A stretch of DNA of 64,000 nucleotides from Hyparrhenia diplandra (lineage: Eukaryota > Streptophyta > Magnoliopsida > Poales > Poaceae), in NCBI GenBank assembly GCA_015847255.1, contig JADLZK010006520.1:310001-374000 (forward strand). The letters run 5' to 3'. The translations under genes were made by a program, and so were the position numbers. This document shows, one piece after another, positions 57,961-64,000 of this stretch. Each line of letters begins with the position of its first letter. The first letter of the stretch is position 1. Below the pieces are notes generated by a model that saw only the letters and a program-made list of their open reading frames with translations, had not been told where the DNA came from and made no database searches.

Positions 57961-58775
57961 TGTCAATGCATTCTCGCCCGTACGGATTGAGCTTTATTAT
58001 GATGGGCATGAAGCAAGATGGAATGGAAGGGCCATTCGAAGTTTTTATTTTTTATTTGAGCCCTACTCGGCGCTTCTATTATTCCACACTTGGTTTGAAA
58101 GCTAATAATCTTTGTATATCAGTAGGATGATGTGTTTGTATATCTCCTAAAGTTTCGAGAAAATAGAATTTCGGGATGAGCATGCCAAATCCGATTCGAA
58201 TATGTGGATGAACAAAGTTTAAACTGAAACTAGAGGTCAGGGCTTCCAAGGATATAAAAGTAACATTTTTGCCTTATGGCGGGCTCTACCTTGACATTGT
58301 GCACATCGGGGATATGCATGATAGGAGTATTGTTGGTCTTTATGAGCATGCGTTGTGTGTGACCGAAAGCATTACGACCAACATTTTTTGTAAACTCTTT
58401 TGTGTATATTTTGTACATTGTCCGAGTTTACAATGGATGGAACTTCTACTCATGAACGTCTAGCTTGTCATCTTTTTTTTTTATCATATTTTAAAAAATT
58501 GAGATGCTGACTTCATAAGACTAATGACGAGCTTGTTTGTTTCTTTGTGGCACTCATTTGCACGGTTGATAGTGTAGTTTTATAGTTTATTGAAACTTTT
58601 TTGTCGGGATGACCGCTTGTGGTTTGGGCGATTTCTTTGTGTACACATCCGTAGCGATTACTTTGGTTGTGTGAAGGCTAGTGTTGTCAATGCATTCTGC
58701 GTGTGCGGATTGAGCTTTACCATGGCAATGAAGCAAGATCGGAATGGAAGGGTCATTCGGAAGGGGTTTTTATAT
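57905..58775. repeat. Diverged direct duplication inside the transposase region
   Basis: GATTACTTTGGTTGTGTGAA, GCTAGTGTTGTCAATGCATTC and GAATGGAAGGG(C/T)CATTCG occur in order at 57905-58045 and again at 58640-58775. The transposase-associated domain remnant overlaps the first copy, so the 5' part of the transposase gene was locally duplicated about 735 bases apart. Confidence 0.7.
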
Positions 58776-59109
58776 TTTTATTTTTTTATTGTTTCCCCAC
58801 ACTTTCGAGGACAAGCACCGCAAAAACCGGAGGCAACCTATGCTGAATTTGCGGATGCTTGTGGATTGATTACAATGAAATGAAGCAAAGGCGTAAAAGC
58901 CTCGTCTTTGTGAGTTTGTGTATGATTAGGGAACAGATTTTTGTTGGGCTATCCTTCCACATGGAGGATGAATTTGGAGCCCATTAAAGCAGCCCAAACC
59001 AGCGACAAGCCCAAATTAGCTTGTGCACCGTTGATCTCGGTTGGATTCGACGGTTGAGATTGCTTCTTGGGAAGCATGTATGGGGTAAGGAAAAACCCTA
59101 GCCTCCATT

Positions 59110-59310
59110 CAATCGAGAAACTATGCCGCCTCCGGATGCCGCGGACGACGTGCTTCCTGTTGCGGCTTGCCGGAGGACCGCTTTCGAGTAGAAGATCCTC
59201 CAACGCCGCATCCAATAGGAGGAACAACTTCCAACTTGGAGCCTCGTCGCGCCGCGCGGGGTTCGGCGATACCACGGACACCAAGGAGGCGATCCAAATA
59301 TAGCGGCGAG
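59110..59310 (+). pseudogene. Unidentified gene fragment, copy G3 (5' part only)
   Basis: Matches the first part of G1 and G2: CCGCGGACGACGTG, GCCGGAGGA, GATCCTCC(A/G)(A/C)CGCCG and ACACCAAGGAGGCGATCC. It starts at a possible ATG (59121) reading MPPPDAADDVLPV-like sequence and stops matching after 59310. It lies just left of the Helitron. Confidence 0.5.
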
Positions 59311-59442
59311 CGTAGCAAATCAATCATCAACGGTATATAGCTGCCGTCCCGTGCGTCACGCTCCTCCGCTGCCCCCACACCTGCGGTGTGCCGCCACCAC
59401 CATTCAAGTGTGTGGCAACGCATTATATATACATAATATAAA

Positions 59443-60075
59443 CTAGATTAATGCCCGGCGTTGCACCGGGTCATGAATATTTATACGTTTATGACGACAC
59501 AAGGATTCTTTTGTTTGTTTGAAACAATAAAATTTATATAGTCCCATTTTCTCCCCATTTTTTCATTTTATTTTACATATACCCGGGTATTGCACTTGGA
59601 TCATGATTTTTTATGTCTATGGCGACAAACATAGATTTTTTAGTCGAGTTGAAACTATTCGAAAAATGTTTTGTAAAATAGTTTCATTCGACTATTGAAA
59701 ACAGTGAAATGTCTATAGTTCTCTTCTTTTTTATATTTCCCTATTTTTCTTTTCTTTCTACTTCGTATTACATCTACTCGCCACATGTACTCGCATTTCG
59801 TTCATGCGATTATGTTTATCTTTACTTTTTTTATTACTCCGACGGGTTTTGTTTAATGGAGCCGATTTATACAGAATTGTATTTTTAGGGGTGGGAGGGA
59901 TGTGTCGCTAGAGCGGTTTTTATGGAGCCATTTTTATGGAGACAGATTTCTGAGCATTCTATTTTTAGGCGTGGGAGGGAGTTGTGTCACCGGGTTGCTT
60001 TTTATTCGGGGAATGCATGCGTGCGCGAGTGGACGATTGCTTTTCACTCTTTTAGTAGTATATAAGTATATAAGA
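59443..60075 (-). mobile_element. Non-autonomous Helitron, 633 bp
   Basis: On the minus strand the element begins TCTTATATACTTATATACTA (from 60075), close to known grass Helitron 5' ends, and finishes with a hairpin (59454-59470; CCCGGTGCAACGCCGGG), a 7-base spacer and CTAG (59443-59446). It sits between A (59442 side) and T (60076), matching the A/T insertion preference. There is no coding sequence, so it needs a RepHel protein from elsewhere. It lies inside the giant CACTA element and must be younger than that part of it. Confidence 0.8.
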
Positions 60076-61370
60076 TAATAATATGCCCGCAGTGTTATAA
60101 CCTACGCAGCGGAAAACGGCCCACCTCGTTGCACCACAAGAGAACGGGCCTAATATGTAGGTCCAAATTCAGGCCCAAAGGAAGGCCGGCCACGGAGCGG
60201 CGGAGGCCCGTTCAAAACCGGATGCGTGCCCAGCCAAATTCGCCGTACGTACGGCGTGTCAACATCCATCGTCTCTAGCGGGACGGGCGCATCGTAAGCT
60301 TCGAGACAAATACGGGCGCATGCACCGCCGGCGTTTGCTCACTCGACATGTGTCTCGCAACGCTTTCACATCACGCACACTGTGGACTACGGCAAAGAAC
60401 GCATGACCGTAACATTCGACGCCATTCTGAGCATGCACACCGCGGCGCTCGTTCACCGATACGTGTCCGCAATACCCAAAGAAATGCCGCATACCGGGCG
60501 ACAACACACGCTCAGTAAATGACCGCCGGGTAGCAGATTCGCGACATGTACGTACACCCGCTAACACATCTCGCCCGAAACTTTACGCGTGTCGGTAGTG
60601 GCCGGAGACATGTACGACACACCGATAACGCAACACGCCCTCGAAACTATACGCGCCGGTAGTAGCCGCGACATGTACGCACCCGCTAACACAACTCGCC
60701 CGAAAATAAACGTCGGTAGTGGTTGCGACATGTACGAGACACCTCCTAACACAACTCGCCCGAAAATAAACGGCGCCGGTAGTGGTTGCGACATGTACGT
60801 ACACCTCCTAACACAACTCGCTCGAAAATAAACGCGACTTTAATTTACGTGGCCGTTCTGAGGCACTTTTTATGTATCGCTCAAGCGCCGGTATTCGGCG
60901 CACGCGTGCCTGTACGGTGTCAAGCAACACGGACGGGTATCGACCACGCCGAAGTCCGTGGAATCCACGTGCGTCTATAATACTTTCGCCAGAACGGGTA
61001 TGCACGGGCGGCGCCGAAAAGGTGTCTCGTGAAGCAAAAACACGCCCGAATAGGGGTTGCATCCCACGATCGGTCTCGAAAATGCGCGCTGTAATGAAAC
61101 GCGTCCGAGATACGTTGAATTCGCAGACACTCGGTTTTTCAAAAGCGTTTGTCGAGCCGCTCCGTGTCCGTGACGAACGAAAAATGCGCCCGGATTAAGA
61201 AACAAAGTGGCGTTACATGAACACGCGCCTCGTAATGACCTTCTATTGCGACGCGATTGGTCTTGTGGGACCATCCGACGCCTATTACCGACGCCGCCCG
61301 GCCCTAGCGTCGGTAATGTCACAACACGTGACGCCGTTATTAGCGACGCCTCCGGGCTCACTGGCGGTTA
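60076..61370. repeat. CpG-rich right subterminal region
   Basis: About 1.3 kb rich in CG dinucleotides, without genes, bearing the tandem array at 60543-60835 and short repeated phrases such as GGCGTCGGTAATAG / GTCGGTAATGTC next to the terminus. It mirrors the left zone 23531-24530 in composition. Confidence 0.6.
60543..60845. repeat. Subterminal tandem repeats, five units of about 63 bp
   Basis: GACATGTACG starts units at 60543, 60606, 60670, 60727 and 60790 (spacing 63, 64, 57, 63). Each continues with a variant of CTAACACAACTCGCCCGAAA and ends GGTAGTGG or similar. Such arrays near the ends are typical binding platforms for CACTA regulatory proteins. Confidence 0.85.
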
Positions 61371-61373
61371 TTA

Positions 61374-61389
61374 GCCTTTTTACATAGTG
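61374..61389. repeat. Right terminal inverted repeat of the CACTA element
   Basis: Plus-strand GCCTTTTTACATAGTG, the inverse of the left terminus at 23512, followed by ATA at 61390-61392. Confidence 0.85.
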
Positions 61390-61392
61390 ATA

Positions 61393-63904
61393 TATAAGCT
61401 CTTCCAAGTTCTCGAATTGATGGCAAAGCACCGTGATCAATATGCCTAATAAATTTACTTTTCAACAACATGTTAAAGACATGATCACAACAGATAGAAC
61501 CAAAGGTGAGCATTAAATTTGTAAGCCGATTTTCTTGTAGAATCGGCTTCAATGCTTGGCAAACGAAGAGATTAAATTTAACACAAATCCATTCGTCCGC
61601 ACCTTTACAATCATCTTTCATGCCGAATTAAATGTATAACAAACATCGGCATGAGCAATATTCTTCAATCTTAGCCCCGAATCATAAAATCCAAAGTAAT
61701 TGCAAAACTTATATCTCATTCGGGACCAAGTACGAATTGAATTTAAAGTAAGTAAAGCAACCCACATATATGTATAATTCACATTAAGCATTGGGAAAAG
61801 CTTTAACTTCAACAACACATTATCATCGGCCTTCCAATTGAAGACAATATGTAGGCCGATGTAATCTTGTACCTTAGTGATGAAAGATGTAGCAACCAAG
61901 GTTACGCTCTTGATGGTCTCATCGTTAGCAATACCTTTGGAAATAGTTTGTGTGCTTTCTCTAACGCGTCACCGATTTCCTCCTCGGGCACTTCTTGCAT
62001 CTCGACGCCCACCATAGTAGTGGCAAAACTTTTTGAAGCGCCTGTGGAAAAATCTACAACAATGGGAATCGACTTAGCCGACTCGGAAGTCGTCAATGCC
62101 GATTCATGCTCAATGGCGGCAACTTTGGCCGGCTCGGTTGCCTCCGGGGTTGGCTTGGCTAACTTGATTGGTTCTTTCTCATTGAAGCACGATTGGCCAT
62201 TGCTCAATCGGCTATGAGGTAAGCGCCACGCCCATTTTGAGTTTCACTAGCACACACTCTCCTTTGGTGAAGATTTTGACACATTCTTCGGGCGAGGAAC
62301 CAATACTTCACCTCTATGTGTGTGCTGCACCTTTTTCTTATAAATAGCTTGACCGATTTGAGCAATCGGTCTTGCTGATTTTTTCCGTTTACTAGTCCCA
62401 AAAGTGTTTTGGCCAACTTTTATAATTGATTCCATCAATCCTTTTTGGACGATGACGGTAGTGGTTGACCTCGCTTATGAATGGGACTTTGAGCTTGCCT
62501 CCTAAGCCTAGTAGACTTGATGATGATCTTGAGGCTTTCCGATTATCATTAGATTTTTGTAACACCACCTCACGATCCGAGATTTGCTTTCTCTTCTTAG
62601 GCTCTCTAGGCTCACCGATTATGACATTTTTTCCAATAGCGAATCGGCTTGCCCTGGTCAAATTAAGATGGCCGGATTATTTTTCTCTAGAATTTTGGCC
62701 ATCGAAGGTGTCTTCCTCGCAAGGTAAAGAATGTGCATACTCTCCTAAACCCGACCTTATCGGTTTTGCACGCCGAAGAGACCAATTTAGCTTGATTATG
62801 AGAAGCAATCGGTTCACCCGACTTACAAGTCGGTTTAACCGATCCAACGTGGGTGTCATGAGTAGCATGTTTCGATTTTCCTCACACTTTTTCGTAGTGA
62901 GGTATGCCTTTTGATAATCAATTAGCCATCCCGCCTCAACCATTGTCCCTAATTTTGATTGGCCGTTTCTCGGTGTTTCTCCCAAAGAATTCATAGAACA
63001 ACTTCTCTAGAATAGACCATGACCAAACAAAATTTTTGGGTAAAAGACGTAAACCATGCAAATGCAATACCGGGGAGAGATAAAGGAAAATTTCGTATCT
63101 TCATGTAGTCTTCTTTCTTGCGTAACCCAATTGTGAGAGATATACATCAATATGCTCTATGGCAGTCCTACCACTTTCTCCACGTAATATATGAAATTTA
63201 GGTACCCGCAAATCATTAGGATACTCCAAGTAATCATAATATAGCATATAAGGTCCGGTATATGCGGGCACTCTCCATTTAGAAGATCGAGGTGGATTTA
63301 CGGCATGACTCGATCGTTGATTAGCAAAGTTTGCTTTGAGGAAGTCAAATACGGTGAATGATAATCAACATCTTCCCCCTGTATCTTGTTGGATTTTCAT
63401 TAATTCGGCTAGAATTAATTGAAGCTTCTAATTACGAGAATAATCACTATCATAGGGCGCTGAATTTTTATTGATTCGGCTATGGTTATTACGCCGTAGC
63501 CTAATCATGAGTATCAATACCGCATAAGATGTTGATTTTGGAGAGCAATTTATTTTGTCATAAATCGGCATGTCACGTTGTGAACTTATAGCCGATGAAC
63601 GCATACGTGACATGTTCCTAGAAGAATTAAAACTCAATAAATTCTTAGCATACATCGGCTCTTTATTGCGTAAATCGCCCGATGGAACATATCTATCATC
63701 ATTATAACTAGCAACACTATCATAAGAATTTATAATACTTGCAAAATAATTATTGTAATCATGAGATGAATTTGCAAGTCGTACCTCTGGGGTAATCGTA
63801 GTAGTATTGCGATGAATTATCCCCCGCACTCCATGTATGTTCAGAGATATATATTGATTCACGTCACGGCGGCGAGAATTTAAGCTTTTCTCCCGTAGAT
63901 GCAA
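61393..63904 (-). pseudogene. Gypsy gag region and leader, decayed
   Basis: Right-hand half of the interrupted gypsy element. On the minus strand it contains a leader frame (63428-63904, 158 codons, Arg/Ser/Asn-rich), the gag core near 63055-63290, a Lys/Arg-rich segment with RFAIGKNVIIGEPREPKKRK (near 62640) known from grass gypsy gag, and an acidic segment (VEMQEVPEEEIGDALEKAHK, near 61960). Stops and frameshifts divide it. The phrase CGGCT/AGCCG occurs throughout, as it does on the left side of the CACTA insertion. Confidence 0.7.
63055..63290 (-). pseudogene. Retrotransposon gag core domain fragment
   Basis: Minus-strand translation gives WRVPAYTGPYMLYYDYLEYP, LRVPKFHILRGESGRTAIEH and FPLSLPGIAFAWF in nearly one frame: the conserved start of the retrotransposon gag domain of Ty3/gypsy elements (hydrophobic FPxSLxGxAxAWF helix). 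It would form the nucleocapsid; here it is broken at both ends. Confidence 0.8.
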
Positions 63905-63991
63905 ACACCAAATAGGACTTCACTGTCCTCCACGTGATAACTTTTTTCAAGAGCTTAGCGGTATGCTTCAAGTATATATATATTGTATATA

Positions 63992-64000
63992 TGTTGACAC
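63992..64000 (-). other. Possible inner edge of the gypsy 5' LTR
   Basis: The last nine bases, TGTTGACAC, are on the minus strand GTGTCAACA, the inverted form of the start of the 3' LTR at 20272. A 5' LTR could therefore begin here and continue outside the window. No primer-binding site is readable next to it, so this remains tentative. Confidence 0.3.

Larger units (their letters stand above)
23512..61389 (-). mobile_element. Giant CACTA (En/Spm-class) transposon, 37.9 kb
   Basis: The left end reads CACTATGTAAAAAAAGGC from 23512; the right end, on the minus strand, reads CACTATGTAAAAAGGC from 61389. Both flanks carry ATA (23509-23511 and 61390-61392), the 3-bp target duplication typical of CACTA elements. 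Sequence on both outer sides is one minus-strand gypsy element, with gag to the right and the gag zinc knuckle resuming at the left, so the unit between is a single insertion event. Minus-strand remnants of CACTA genes lie inside near both ends. Typical CACTA elements are several to about 20 kb; this one also holds copia fragments, five F-box gene relics, an LTR-like sequence, MITEs and a Helitron. Confidence 0.88.

Noticed and set aside
60543..60845. CRISPR-like regular repeats
   Set aside because: Units are contiguous tandem repeats without distinct spacers, in a plant transposon end; they are subterminal repeats.

Overview
The window is nuclear DNA of a grass, most likely rice or a close Oryza relative. 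That is an inference from Stowaway-type MITE ends (CTCCCTCCGTCC-like), grass-type gypsy, copia, CACTA, Helitron and PIF/Harbinger pieces, and a decayed tandem family of F-box genes with a MYND-like tail. I see no intact ordinary host gene. Nearly everything is mobile DNA, its nested insertions, or broken gene copies, with alternating AT-rich and very GC-rich stretches. I found no rRNA, tRNA or CRISPR array.

Left part, 1-19.3 kb: an unrecognised open frame running off the left edge with a 43-codon in-frame tandem duplication; a GC-rich retroposon-like block with a poly(A) tail; a direct segmental duplication (2761-4110 and 5194-7825) whose second copy is split by a MITE and by a 955-bp element with terminal inverted repeats; one end of a small CACTA element; a degenerate PIF/Harbinger transposase gene with promoter, joined to a viroplasmin/RNase H1-N-like domain; a Helitron 3' terminus; several recent tandem duplications in AT-rich DNA; and a 274-bp hAT-like element.

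Right part, 19.3-64 kb: a minus-strand gypsy LTR retrotransposon. Its 3' LTR lies at about 19318-20272, the polypurine tract beside it, integrase at 20.5-21.7 kb and gag at 61.4-63.9 kb. I find no reverse transcriptase. It is split by one very large CACTA transposon, 23512-61389 (37,878 bp), bounded by matching CACTATGTAAAAA termini and a 3-bp target duplication (ATA). The insertion lies three bases upstream of the gag zinc-knuckle codons.

Inside the CACTA element, on its minus strand, are remnants of its own genes: a transposase-associated domain near the right end (57.7-58 kb) and pieces of an Ulp1-type protease gene near the left end (24.9-30.9 kb, perhaps to 34.1 kb). Between them sit copia fragments, a roughly 0.5-kb tandem array, five decayed F-box/MYND-like gene copies (39.2-48.9 kb) with duplicated flanks, three copies of an unidentified GC-rich gene fragment, a solo-LTR-like sequence with a hexanucleotide repeat, many MITEs, and a well-bounded 633-bp Helitron. 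CpG-rich subterminal zones, the right one with 63-bp tandem repeats, lie next to both ends. The cargo and its size make this element the main find.
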